Shown here: one piece after another, positions 1-11,093 of the stretch
Numbering within the stretch: position 1 is the stretch's first letter
Layout: each line of letters opens with the position of its first letter
Assembly: GCF_003011895.2 (NCBI RefSeq)
Contig: NZ_PXWF02000346.1
Location: forward strand, 27,898-91,897
Direction of reading: 5' to 3'
Length of the DNA: 64,000 bases
Origin: Massilia glaciei
Lineage (GTDB): Bacteria > Pseudomonadota > Gammaproteobacteria > Burkholderiales > Burkholderiaceae_D
Position numbers and translations under genes: made by a program
The notes under the pieces: generated by a model
What the model was told of the DNA's origin: nothing
Database searches by the model: none
What the model saw: only the letters and a program-made list of their open reading frames with translations

Positions 1-2572
<2,572 letters not shown>

Positions 2573-2593
2573 TCTTATAAAGAGAGCTTCAAG

Positions 2594-3832
2594 ATGAATG
2601 AGTTGCGTATCAATGGCGAACGCCTGTGGGCCTCGCTGATGGAACTGGCCAAGATCGGTGCGACCCCCAAGGGCGGCGTCAAGCGCCTGGCGCTGACCGA
2701 CCTTGACCGCCAGGGCCGCGACCTGGTCGTGGGCTGGGCGCGCGAGGCGGGCCTGTCGGTCACGGTTGACCAGATCGGCAACGTGTTCATGCGGCGCGAG
2801 GGCAGCAACCCGGAGCTGCCGCCGATCGTCACCGGCAGCCATATCGACACCCAGCCGACCGGGGGGAAATTCGACGGCAACTACGGGGTGCTGGCCGGCC
2901 TCGAAGTGGTGCGCACGCTGAACGATTCGAACATCGTGACTGAGGCGCCGATCGAGGTGGCGTTTTGGACCAACGAGGAGGGCTCGCGTTTTGTGCCCGT
3001 TATGATGGGCTCGGGCGTGTTTTGCGGCGCCTTCAGCCTCGAGACCGCGTACGCGGCCAAGGACACCGAAGGCAAGAGCGTGCGCGACGAGTTGGAGCGC
3101 ATCGGCTACCTGGGCGACCAGGTGCCGGGCCAGCATCCGATCGGCGCGTATTTCGAGACCCATATCGAACAAGGCCCGGTGCTCGAGGACGCCGACAAGG
3201 TGATCGGCGTGGTGCCGGCGGTGATGGGCTTGTCGTGGTACGACTGCGTGGTGACCGGCATGGAGGCGCATGCCGGGCCGACCCCGATGGGCCTGCGCAA
3301 GGACGCCTTGCAGGTATCGACGCGCATCATGCAGGAGGTGGTCAAGATCGCCAACAAGTATCCGCCCTACGGGCGCGGCACGGTCGGCATGGTGCAGTTG
3401 TTCCCGAACAGCCGCAACGTGATCCCGGGCGAGGTCAAGTTCAGCATCGACCTGCGCAATGTGAACGACGAACTGCTCAACACGATGCACGAGGAGATGC
3501 TCGCGTTTATCGAGATGACGCGCGTCGAAAGCGGGCTGGCGATCACCATCGAGCGCGTCTCGTATTATCCGCCGTGCCCGTTCCATCCCGATTGCGTCAG
3601 CGCGGTGCGCAACGCGACGGCAAAGCTGGGCTACTCGACCATGGACGTGGTCTCGGGCGCCGGCCACGACGCGATTTACGCGGCGCGCCTGGCGCCGTCG
3701 GGCATGATCTTCGTGCCGTGCAAGGACGGCATCAGCCACAACGAGATCGAGGACGCCAAGTCCGACCATCTCGAAGCCGGCTGCAACGTGCTGCTGCTTG
3801 CGATGCTCGAACGGGCGAAGTTGGCGTCGTAA
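2594..3832 (+). CDS. N-carbamoyl-beta-alanine / N-carbamoyl-amino-acid amidohydrolase (M20 family)
   Basis: Zn-dependent hydrolase releasing CO2 and NH3 from N-carbamoyl-beta-alanine or N-carbamoyl-L-amino acids, the step after dihydropyrimidinase. Of 412 residues, the ligand motifs of the AllC/HyuC/beta-ureidopropionase group are visible: GSHIDTQPTGGKFDGNYG (His, Asp), TNEEGSRF (Glu), HIEQGP (His) and SGAGHDA (His). The start at 2594 follows AGAGAG at a suitable distance and lies 21 bp after the hydA stop. With the upstream permease and hydA it completes import, ring opening and decarbamoylation. Allantoate amidohydrolase is the closest alternative, but a separate AllC domain is encoded at 5252-7009, so a carbamoylase role is preferred. 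Confidence 0.85.
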   Translation: MNELRINGERLWASLMELAKIGATPKGGVKRLALTDLDRQGRDLVVGWAREAGLSVTVDQIGNVFMRREGSNPELPPIVTGSHIDTQPTGGKFDGNYGVLAGLEVVRTLNDSNIVTEAPIEVAFWTNEEGSRFVPVMMGSGVFCGAFSLETAYAAKDTEGKSVRDELERIGYLGDQVPGQHPIGAYFETHIEQGPVLEDADKVIGVVPAVMGLSWYDCVVTGMEAHAGPTPMGLRKDALQVSTRIMQEVVKIANKYPPYGRGTVGMVQLFPNSRNVIPGEVKFSIDLRNVNDELLNTMHEEMLAFIEMTRVESGLAITIERVSYYPPCPFHPDCVSAVRNATAKLGYSTMDVVSGAGHDAIYAARLAPSGMIFVPCKDGISHNEIEDAKSDHLEAGCNVLLLAMLERAKLAS

Positions 3833-3878
3833 CAGGCGGCGCCGGCCTCGGCGTGATGCGCCTTGGGTGAACGGCTTT

Positions 3879-5078
3879 TTAGGTCATTTCGCGTTCCGGG
3901 GTGGCGCTGATATTGTGGATCGACAGATCGGCGCCGTTGAATTCCTGCTCGGCGTCGAGCCGGATGCCGACGGTGGCTTTGAGCAGTCCATAAACGATCA
4001 GGCCGCCGAGCGCCGCGACCGCGACGCCGAGCGCGGTTCCCGCCAGTTGCGACATGAACGAGACGCCGCCAACACCGCCAAAGGCCTTGCTGCCAAAGAT
4101 GCCCGCCGCCAGTCCACCCCATGCGCCGCACAGGCCGTGCAACGGCCATACGCCGAGCACGTCGTCGATCCTCCATTTGTTCTGGGTCCACGTGAACATG
4201 ATCACGAACACCGCGCCGGCGATGCCGCCGGTGACGAGCGCGCCCAGCGGATGCATCAGGTCTGAACCTGCGCACACGGCGACCAGCCCGGCCAGCGGGC
4301 CGTTGTAGGCGAAGCCGGGGTCGTTCTTGCCGAGCATGAGCGCCGTCAGCGTGCCGCCGACGAGCGCCATCAGCGAGTTGACCGCGACCAGCCCGTTGAT
4401 TTTGTCGAGCGTTTGCGCGCTCATGACGTTAAATCCGAACCAGCCCACCATCAAAATCCAGGCGCCCAGCGCGAGGAAGGGGATGCTCGATGGCGGATGC
4501 GCGGCGATGCGGCCGTCTTTGCCATAGCGTCCGTTGCGCGCGCCGAGCAGCATGATCGCCGGCAGCGCCGCCCAGCCGCCCACCGCATGCACGACCACCG
4601 AGCCGGCGAAGTCGTGGAATGGGTGGCCGAAGGTTGATTCAAAAAAAGCCTGCACGCCGAAGCGCTGGTTCCATGCGATGCCCTCGAACAGCGGATAGAT
4701 CAGGCCGACCAGCGCCGCCGTGGCGATAACCTGGGGATAGAACTTGGCCCGTTCGGCGATGCCGCCCGAAATGATCGCGGGGATGGCCGCCGCGAACGTG
4801 AGCAGGAAGAAGAACTTGACCAGCTCATAGCCGTTTTTGGCCATCAGCGTCTCGGTGCTGCCCAAGAAATCGGCGCCATACGCGATGCCGTATCCGACAA
4901 AAAAATACGCGATCGTCGAAATGGCAAAGTCGACCAATATCTTCACCAGCGCGTTGACTTGGTTTTTCTTCCTGACGGTGCCCAGTTCAAGGAACGCGAA
5001 CCCGGCGTGCATCGCCAGGATCATGATTGCGCCGAGAAGGATGAAGAGGGCGTCGCCCCCGCTCTTGTATGCGTCCAT
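3879..5078 (-). CDS. amtB: Ammonium transporter (Amt/MEP/Rh family)
   Basis: Inner-membrane ammonium channel taking up NH4+/NH3 under nitrogen limitation. The 399-residue protein has about eleven membrane segments. The two pore histidines are recognisable in SVVVHAVGG and WPLHGLCGAWGG. It starts directly with MDAYKSGGDALFILLG, without an obvious signal peptide. No glnK-like PII gene is adjacent, although amtB is usually preceded by one. It converges with the pyrimidine genes and lies downstream of the urate/allantoate genes, whose products release ammonia. A sigma-54-type promoter (5129-5144) with NtrC-like half-sites lies just upstream, so nitrogen-limitation control is likely. Confidence 0.93.
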   Translation of the reverse strand: MDAYKSGGDALFILLGAIMILAMHAGFAFLELGTVRKKNQVNALVKILVDFAISTIAYFFVGYGIAYGADFLGSTETLMAKNGYELVKFFFLLTFAAAIPAIISGGIAERAKFYPQVIATAALVGLIYPLFEGIAWNQRFGVQAFFESTFGHPFHDFAGSVVVHAVGGWAALPAIMLLGARNGRYGKDGRIAAHPPSSIPFLALGAWILMVGWFGFNVMSAQTLDKINGLVAVNSLMALVGGTLTALMLGKNDPGFAYNGPLAGLVAVCAGSDLMHPLGALVTGGIAGAVFVIMFTWTQNKWRIDDVLGVWPLHGLCGAWGGLAAGIFGSKAFGGVGGVSFMSQLAGTALGVAVAALGGLIVYGLLKATVGIRLDAEQEFNGADLSIHNISATPEREMT

Positions 5079-5128
5079 GTAAAACGTCTCCCAATTAGTG
5101 TGCAGTTTTTAGCTGTGCACCATTACTA

Positions 5129-5144
5129 AGCAATTTCCATGCCG
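5129..5144 (-). promoter_or_regulatory. Predicted sigma-54 promoter of amtB
   Basis: On the minus strand the bases read CGGCATGGAAATTGCT, with GG and GC exactly 10 nt apart as in -24/-12 promoters. The implied start lies near 5118, giving a leader of about 40 nt. GCACC half-sites like those of NtrC flank it at 5114-5122 and 5146-5154. Confidence 0.6.
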
Positions 5145-5203
5145 TTTTGGTGCGAATGCTAAGTGGCTGATTTTATTGGGGTGACAGAGCGGGATGGTTG
5201 GAT

Positions 5204-5246
5204 GCGCACCATTTTCGGGCGCTAGTTTCGCCCGCAAATGGTGCGC
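5204..5246. promoter_or_regulatory. Long inverted repeat with NtrC-like half-sites
   Basis: The arms GCGCACCATTTTCGGGCG (5204-5221) and its complement (5229-5246) pair with one mismatch around a 7-nt loop. Each outer end carries a GCACCA/TGGTGC NtrC half-site. It lies about 60 bp upstream of the amtB sigma-54 promoter and just beyond the stop of the 5252-7009 gene. It may be a pair of NtrC enhancer sites or a transcript-end hairpin; no T-run follows on the minus strand, which favours an operator. Confidence 0.5.
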
Positions 5247-5251
5247 CTGGC

Positions 5252-7009
5252 TTAGGCGGCGTGCGGCCGGAAGGCGCGCAGGAAGTCCAGCAGCACCTGC
5301 GCGGCGATCTCGGCGTCGTCGGCGGTCATGGTTTCGAGCCGGTTGTGGCTGATGCCGCCGTTGCCGCAGCGGGTGAACAGCATGGCCACATCGGTGACCC
5401 TGGCCATCGCCATGGCGTCGTGCCCGGCGCCCGAGGCAAGGTCGAAGCGCGGCAGGCCGGCACGCTCTACCGCCGCGCCCAGTTGGTCCATCAGCCAGGG
5501 CGCGCACGGCGCCGCGTTGGCCGCCACCACCTGTTTGATGTTCGCCTCGATGTGGCGCCGCGCGCAGATGGCGGCGATGCCGTCGAGGATATCGCCCACC
5601 GCCGACAGGCGCACCGCATCGTCCGCGGCGCGGATGTCGAGCGACAGATTGCAGTGGCCCGGGATCACATTGACCGAGCCGTTCGGCACCTGCAGCTGGC
5701 CCACGGTGCCGACCAGCGATGCCGCCCTGGAGCAGCGGCCCTCGACCATCAGCACGATTTCGGCCGCGGCGGCGGCGGCGTCCTGGCGCATGTTCATCGG
5801 GGTGGTGCCGGCGTGGCTGGCCAGACCGATAAGCTCGACCAGGTAGCGCGAGCTGCCGGCGATGGCGCTCACCACGCCGAGCGCCAAGCCGTGCTCGAGC
5901 AGCACCGGGCCTTGTTCGATATGGACCTCGACATAGCCAAGCAGCTCGGCCGGATCGCGCGCGATGGCGGCGATGGCGTCGACGTCGTGGCCGGCCGCCG
6001 TGAGCGCCTCGCGCATGGTGGTGCCACCGGCGTCGGTCGCCTCGAGCAGCGCCATGTCGAACTGGCCGATGACCGCGTTACTGCCCAGGAAGGTGCTCTT
6101 GAAGCGCACGCCTTCCTCTTCGGCGAAACCGACGATCTCGAAGTGGAACGGCAGGCGCTCACCGCGTTGATGCAGATGGCGCACGATCGCGATCGGCAGC
6201 AGGATGCCGAGCCGGCCGTCGTATTTGCCGCCGTCGCGCACGGTGTCGTAGTGGGAGCCGCACATGAGCGTTTTTGCATCAAGGCGGTCCGACAGGTAGC
6301 GGCCAACGACATTGCCGACGTCGTCGATGTGGGCGTCCATGCCGGCCTCGCGCATCCAGGCTACCAGCTGGGCGGCGGTGCTTTTGTGGGCCGCGGTCAT
6401 GTAGGCGCAGGTGAGGTTGTCGGGCGCGTCGCTCCATGCGGCCAGCACCTCGGACCAGCGCATGATGTCGGGTCCGAATTGCGGCGTGGCGCCGAGCAGA
6501 TCGTTGATGCGCAGTTCGGCGATGCGGTGGATCTGGCGCAGGCACTCGGCCATCTCGCCGGCGCGCTGGTTCCTGAGGCGGCGCGAGAAGGTGTCGATGA
6601 CGGCTTCGCGCGTGAGACCGTTGCCGTCCGGGCCCTTGACCGCGAGGATGAACGGGAAGCCGAACTTGGCGTTGTAGTCGGCGTTAAGCTGGTGCAGCGT
6701 CGCGTACTCGCCGGCGCTGCACAGGTTCAGGCCCGAACGGGCCTGCTCGACGGTCGACTCCCGCGTCAGTTCGCCGGCGATGGCGGCCTTGCCGGCCAGT
6801 TCGGGGTGGGCCCGGATCAGGCCAAGCTGTTCGTCCAAGCTGGACGCGGCCACCACTTCCTGCAACGCCAGTTTGAGCGCGGCCGCGCTCGCGAACGGGC
6901 GCCTGCCGGCGGCGCGTTCGGGGATCCACGGCGAGTGCTCGTAGATGCCGCGCAGTGTGTCGACAAAGGCAGCGGCGTCGAGGCTGTTCAAGTGCTGGAG
7001 TGTGGTCAT
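5252..7009 (-). CDS. Fused OHCU decarboxylase - allantoate amidohydrolase
   Basis: A single 585-residue protein joins two enzymes of urate breakdown. Residues ~1-170 are a UraD domain (2-oxo-4-hydroxy-4-carboxy-5-ureidoimidazoline decarboxylase): the IRAHPELAG motif carries the catalytic His, and FGFPFILAVKG is typical. It forms S-allantoin. Residues ~175-585 are an M20 allantoate amidohydrolase (AllC) with ligand motifs GSHYDTVRDGGKYDGRLG, EEEGVRF, HIEQGP and SGAGHDAMA. The allantoinase step between them is not encoded nearby unless the hydantoinase at 1175 does it. The lysR gene lies 87 bp upstream on the same strand and puuD is divergent beyond it. The frame is continuous across the joint, so this is a true fusion. 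Confidence 0.9.
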   Translation of the reverse strand: MTTLQHLNSLDAAAFVDTLRGIYEHSPWIPERAAGRRPFASAAALKLALQEVVAASSLDEQLGLIRAHPELAGKAAIAGELTRESTVEQARSGLNLCSAGEYATLHQLNADYNAKFGFPFILAVKGPDGNGLTREAVIDTFSRRLRNQRAGEMAECLRQIHRIAELRINDLLGATPQFGPDIMRWSEVLAAWSDAPDNLTCAYMTAAHKSTAAQLVAWMREAGMDAHIDDVGNVVGRYLSDRLDAKTLMCGSHYDTVRDGGKYDGRLGILLPIAIVRHLHQRGERLPFHFEIVGFAEEEGVRFKSTFLGSNAVIGQFDMALLEATDAGGTTMREALTAAGHDVDAIAAIARDPAELLGYVEVHIEQGPVLLEHGLALGVVSAIAGSSRYLVELIGLASHAGTTPMNMRQDAAAAAAEIVLMVEGRCSRAASLVGTVGQLQVPNGSVNVIPGHCNLSLDIRAADDAVRLSAVGDILDGIAAICARRHIEANIKQVVAANAAPCAPWLMDQLGAAVERAGLPRFDLASGAGHDAMAMARVTDVAMLFTRCGNGGISHNRLETMTADDAEIAAQVLLDFLRAFRPHAA

Positions 7010-7096
7010 GGTATGGGAGTCCGATCATGCAAGCGTTCGATCATATACCGCATGGAGGCCACTCTCATAAGCTGGTGCTGATTGTCGCTATATGGC

Positions 7097-8035
7097 CTAG
7101 CGCTGAAGCAGCGCCTTGGCCGTGGCCGTGATCTGGTCGCGCAGCCACTTGTGCTCCGGCGCCTGGTGCACGCGCTCGTGCCACAGCTGGTAGAAGCGCA
7201 TCGGCGGAAACTTGACCGGCACCGTGAAGATCTTGAGCGGCAGCGTTTTCTCGTAGAAGCGCATGAACTGGCGGCCCGTGGTCAGCACCAGGTCTGTCTG
7301 GGTCAGCATGTAGGGGATCAGGCCGAAGTAGGCCGATTCGACCGCCACGTTGCGCTGCATGCCCTGGCGCTCGAGGAAGGCGTCGATCACGCCGTGATAA
7401 CCGGGCAGCATCTGCGACGGCGCCACATGGGGCAGGCTCAGATATTCCCCGAGCGTCATGGCGTCGCTGGCGGTGCGCTTGGCGTACGGGCTGTCGGCGC
7501 GCATGGTGCAGATGATCGGGTCCTCGAACAGCTTCGAGATATGCAGGTGCGCGGGCGGCTCGTCCCAGTTGGCGATGACGAGGTCCATGTCGCCGTCCGA
7601 GAGCATGCGCAGGTAGTCGACGCCGGGCCCGAGGCTGTGGATGACCACGCGGCTGTTGGGCGAACCGCGGCGCAGGGTGGCGACCACATTGGGCAGGAAC
7701 TGGCTGTCGAGATAATCGGGCGCGGCGATGTGGAAGGTGCGCGCCTCTTCCTGCGGCACGAACGGCGACTTTTTAATGAACAGGCTTTCGGTCTCGTCGA
7801 GAATGCGCTTGGCTGGCTTGAGCAGGCTCTCGCCGTGCTGGGTCGGCACCATGCCGCGCGCGCCGCGCACAAGCAGCGGATCGCCGGTCAGCTCGCGCAG
7901 CTTGCGCAGCGAAGCCGAAATCGAGGGCTGCGGCTGGTTGAGCTTGAGCGCCACGCGCGAGACGTTTTTTTCGACCAGCAGCAGGTACAGGATGCGGATC
8001 AGGTGCAAGTCCAGGTGTTGGGGTAGGCCGCTCAT
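7097..8035 (-). CDS. LysR-family transcriptional regulator of the urate genes
   Basis: DNA-binding regulator with an N-terminal winged HTH (residues ~8-67; VSRVALKLNQPQPSISASLRKLRE) and a LysR substrate-binding domain to residue ~312. The ATG at 8035 (MSGLPQHLDLHL) is chosen; an in-frame Met at 8077 would put coding sequence across the palindrome at 8043-8073. Its position between the UraD-AllC fusion (same strand) and divergent puuD suggests control of both, with a purine breakdown product as effector. The effector is not readable from sequence. Confidence 0.88.
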   Translation of the reverse strand: MSGLPQHLDLHLIRILYLLLVEKNVSRVALKLNQPQPSISASLRKLRELTGDPLLVRGARGMVPTQHGESLLKPAKRILDETESLFIKKSPFVPQEEARTFHIAAPDYLDSQFLPNVVATLRRGSPNSRVVIHSLGPGVDYLRMLSDGDMDLVIANWDEPPAHLHISKLFEDPIICTMRADSPYAKRTASDAMTLGEYLSLPHVAPSQMLPGYHGVIDAFLERQGMQRNVAVESAYFGLIPYMLTQTDLVLTTGRQFMRFYEKTLPLKIFTVPVKFPPMRFYQLWHERVHQAPEHKWLRDQITATAKALLQR

Positions 8036-8042
8036 GGTATTT

Positions 8043-8073
8043 CGTATATTAATTTGCTTATGTCGAATATACG
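8043..8073. promoter_or_regulatory. Candidate LysR operator between lysR and puuD
   Basis: The inverted repeat CGTATATT (8043-8050) / AATATACG (8066-8073) is separated by 15 bp. It sits in the only AT-rich part of the divergent intergenic region, 8 bp upstream of the LysR start and 89 bp upstream of puuD. Size and position fit a LysR-type recognition site. Confidence 0.5.
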
Positions 8074-8161
8074 CCATTTTTCATGTCCAAGTGGAGGAAT
8101 CAGTTTATCTTCGGTAAGTTCGCGCTCCTGTGCCCGCCATTTTTGCAACAAGGAATCCCCA

Positions 8162-9385
8162 ATGGAAGTATTCGCCTACCTGGCCCCGTATGGCCTCGAG
8201 TGGCTCAACCTGATCGTGCGCTGGCTCCACCTGATCACCGGCATCGCCTGGATCGGCGCCTCGTTCTACTTTGTATGGCTCGACAATTCGATCAGGGCGC
8301 CCGCGCCCGATTCCGAGCTCGCCAAAAAAGGCGTGTCGGGCGAGTTGTGGGCGGTGCACGGCGGCGGCTTTTACAACCCGCAAAAGTACCTGGTCGCGCC
8401 GGCCGAACTGCCCAGGGAGCTGCATTGGTTCAAATGGGAGGCGTATTCGACCTGGCTGTCGGGCTTTGCGCTGCTGACGATCGTCTACTACTTCAACGCG
8501 CAGGCGATGATGGTCGACACGGCCGTGGCCGACCTGACGACGTGGCAGGCGGTGGGCATCGGCCTTGGCAGCCTGCTGGTCGGCTGGGTGGTCTACGACT
8601 TGCTGTGCCGCTCGCCGCTGGGCAAACACGAACTCGCGTTTGGCGTCGTGATGTTCGTGTTCCTGGTCGCCAGCACCTATGTGCTCAACAAATACCTGAG
8701 CGGGCGCGCGGCCTACATCCACGTGGGCGCGATGATCGGCACCATGATGGTCGGGAACGTGCTGATGCTGATCATTCCGGGCCAGCGCAAACTGGTCGCG
8801 GCGATGATGGCGGGGCAGAAGCCCGATCCGGTCCACGGTTTGAAGGCCAAGCAGCGCAGCGTCCACAATAACTACTTCACGCTGCCGGTGCTGTTCATCA
8901 TGATCAGCAACCACTACGCGATGACCTACCGCCACGACTATGCGTGGGCGGTGCTCGGGGTGATCATGGCGGCGGGCGTGTTGATCCGCCACTTCTTCAA
9001 CCTGCGCCATCGGGGCCGCACCGAGTGGCGCTACCCGGTGGCGGGCGTCGCGCTGCTGCTGGCGCTGGCGGTCGCGCTCGCGCCCAAGGCGCCGGTGGCC
9101 AGGGCCGCCGCGGGCGACTCGGCGCAGCAGTTCGCGCAGGTTAGCGCGATCGTCGCGCAGCGCTGCGCGAGCTGCCACGCCGAGCAGCCGAGCCAGCCCG
9201 GCTTCGCCAGCGCGCCGGGCGGCGTCATGCTGCACACACCGGCGCTGATCGGGCAGAACGCGGCCAAAATCTACCAGCAAACGGTGCAGCTCAAAGCCAT
9301 GCCGATCGGGAATCTGACCAATATGACGGACGCCGAGCGCGCGCACATCGCGGCGTGGTTCGAAGCCGGCGCCAAACAGGAATGA
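8162..9385 (+). CDS. puuD: Membrane-bound urate hydroxylase PuuD with C-terminal cytochrome c domain
   Basis: Oxidises urate to 5-hydroxyisourate at the inner membrane, passing electrons to its own cytochrome c domain instead of making H2O2. Of 407 residues, ~1-315 form a multi-helix membrane domain (WLHLITGIAWIGASFYFVW, HNNYFTLPVLFIMISNHY), the PuuD signature. A linker and a periplasmic cytochrome domain follow, with one haem motif CASCH at ~335-339. The ATG at 8162 is preceded by AAGGAA at 8150-8155. It diverges from lysR, which shares a palindromic intergenic region with it. The downstream M20 gene begins at its stop codon. Confidence 0.88.
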   Translation: MEVFAYLAPYGLEWLNLIVRWLHLITGIAWIGASFYFVWLDNSIRAPAPDSELAKKGVSGELWAVHGGGFYNPQKYLVAPAELPRELHWFKWEAYSTWLSGFALLTIVYYFNAQAMMVDTAVADLTTWQAVGIGLGSLLVGWVVYDLLCRSPLGKHELAFGVVMFVFLVASTYVLNKYLSGRAAYIHVGAMIGTMMVGNVLMLIIPGQRKLVAAMMAGQKPDPVHGLKAKQRSVHNNYFTLPVLFIMISNHYAMTYRHDYAWAVLGVIMAAGVLIRHFFNLRHRGRTEWRYPVAGVALLLALAVALAPKAPVARAAAGDSAQQFAQVSAIVAQRCASCHAEQPSQPGFASAPGGVMLHTPALIGQNAAKIYQQTVQLKAMPIGNLTNMTDAERAHIAAWFEAGAKQE

Positions 9386-9387
9386 CC

Positions 9388-10650
9388 ATGCAAAGCACGA
9401 CCCAAACGATGATGAAAAAAGACGAAGCGCAGCAAAAACTGGCCGACTGGATCGACGCCCATTTCGACGACGAGGTCGCGTTTCTGCAGCAGGTGATCCG
9501 GATCCCGACGGATACGCCGCCGGGCAACAACGCACCGCACGCCGATGCGGTTGCGGAGATGGTGGCCGCGTTCGGCTGGAGCGCCGAAAAGCACGCGGTG
9601 CCGGCGCAGGCGGTGCGCGACTACGGCATGGAGAGCATCACCAATCTCATCGTGCGGCGGCCCTACCAGGCGGGCGGCCCGACGGTGGCGCTCAACGCGC
9701 ACGGCGACGTGGTGCCGCCGGGCGAAGGCTGGACCCGGCCGCCGTATGGCGGCGTGATCGAGGACGGCTACATCTACGGGCGCGCCGCGGCGGTGTCCAA
9801 GTGCGATTTCGCGACCTTCATCTTCGCGGTGCGGGCGCTGGAGGCGCTCGGCGTGCCGCTAAAGGGCGGGGTCGAACTGCACTTCACGTATGACGAGGAG
9901 TTCGGCGGCCTGCTGGGACCGGGCTGGCTGCTCGAACAGAAGCTGACCAAGCCCGATTACGTCATCGCGGCGGGCTTCAGCTACAACATCGTCACCGCGC
10001 ACAACGCCTGCCTGCAGCTCGAAATAACGGTGCACGGAAAATCGGGACACGGCGCGATGCCGGAGACTGGCCACGACGCGCTGCAGGCGGCGACAAAAAT
10101 CCTGAACGCGATCTACGCCGACCTGCCGGAGCTCAAAAAAATCAAATCGACGGTGCCTGGGATCGACTCGCCGACGATGCTCGTCGGCCGCATCGACGGC
10201 GGCACCAACACCAACGTGGTGCCGGGCAAAGTGGTCATGAAAATGGACCGCCGCATGATTCCGGACGAAGACCCGGTGGCGGTGGAGGCGCAGGTGCGCG
10301 CCCTGATCGAAAACGCGGTCGCCGGCGAGCCGGGCATCCGCATTGAGATCAAGCGCCTGCTGCTGTCGCATGCGCTGCGGCCCCTGGCGGGATCGGAGAA
10401 GCTGGTGGCGAGCCTGCAGAAAAACGCCCTGGACGTGCTTGGCGAGGCGATTCCCGCGCAGGGCACGCCCTTGTACGCCGACGCCCGCCTGTATGGCGAG
10501 CATGGGATCCCCGCGGTCCTGTACGGCGCCGGCCCGCGCACGGTGCCGGAATCGAACGCCAAGAAGGCCGACGAGCGGCTGGCGCTCGAAGACTTGCGCA
10601 AGGCCACAAAGGTAGTGGCGCTGACGCTGCTCGATTTCCTTGGCGACTAA
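9388..10650 (+). CDS. M20-family (ArgE/DapE-like) hydrolase of the urate operon, with altered metal-ligand motifs
   Basis: Predicted cytoplasmic amide hydrolase of the ArgE/DapE group, 420 residues, with M20 catalytic and dimerisation (~190-300) domains. NAHGDVVPPGEGW (His, Asp) and TYDEEFGG (catalytic Glu pair) are visible. By eye, the bridging Asp of the usual RGAxDMKG motif is replaced (GRAAAVSKCDFA), and the usual C-terminal His ligand aligns with Lys (SNAKKADE). The start at 9388 has AGGAA 5 bp upstream; an ATG at 9382 overlaps the puuD stop. Translational coupling to puuD places it in urate catabolism or another carbamoyl/amide step. The substrate is unknown. Confidence 0.75.
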   Translation: MQSTTQTMMKKDEAQQKLADWIDAHFDDEVAFLQQVIRIPTDTPPGNNAPHADAVAEMVAAFGWSAEKHAVPAQAVRDYGMESITNLIVRRPYQAGGPTVALNAHGDVVPPGEGWTRPPYGGVIEDGYIYGRAAAVSKCDFATFIFAVRALEALGVPLKGGVELHFTYDEEFGGLLGPGWLLEQKLTKPDYVIAAGFSYNIVTAHNACLQLEITVHGKSGHGAMPETGHDALQAATKILNAIYADLPELKKIKSTVPGIDSPTMLVGRIDGGTNTNVVPGKVVMKMDRRMIPDEDPVAVEAQVRALIENAVAGEPGIRIEIKRLLLSHALRPLAGSEKLVASLQKNALDVLGEAIPAQGTPLYADARLYGEHGIPAVLYGAGPRTVPESNAKKADERLALEDLRKATKVVALTLLDFLGD

Positions 10651-10695
10651 GGAACGGCAACGCAGCGACTCATCGTTCCGTTCACCAATAATTTC

Positions 10696-11093
10696 GCAAC
10701 CGGGGTCAGACCCCAGTTAAAAAACGATTGCTTGCGAGACTATAAAAAATGGGGCCATCCGCCGCTGGCACTGGCAGCGGCGTTTGATATCGGAAATTTT
10801 ACCAACCATTTGGCGATTTGGTTTTGAAACCGGGGTCTGACCCCGGTTTCGGAATGAATTACTTCAGGGTACGCTCGAACAGCTTGTAGATGCGCAACCG
10901 GGGTCAGACCCCAGTTAAAAAAACGATTGCTTGCGAGACTATTAGAAATGGGACCAACCGCCGCTGGCACTGGGAGCGGCGTTTGATACCGGAAATTTTA
11001 CTAACCATTTTGCGATTTGGTTTTGAAACCGGGGTCTGACCCCGGTTTCGGAATGAATTACTTCAGGGTACGCTCGAACAGCTTGTAGATGCG
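10696..11093. repeat. Tandem duplication (~198 bp x 2) including the peptidase gene 3' end
   Basis: Copy 1 (10696-10894) and copy 2 (10895-11093) are almost identical, differing by a 1-bp indel in an A-run and a few substitutions. Each holds GGGGTCAGACCCC near its left end and GGGGTCTGACCCC about 130 bp on. Each ends with the last ~36 bp of the minus-strand S9 peptidase gene including its stop. Only copy 2 is joined to the gene; the tail in copy 1 (10860-10894) is a duplicated remnant. This fills the 407-bp gap between 10650 and 11058; no gene is visible in it. Confidence 0.9.

Noticed and set aside
3879..5250. A glnK-type PII gene next to amtB
   Set aside because: No reading frame of suitable length or with the PII T-loop pattern is present on either side.
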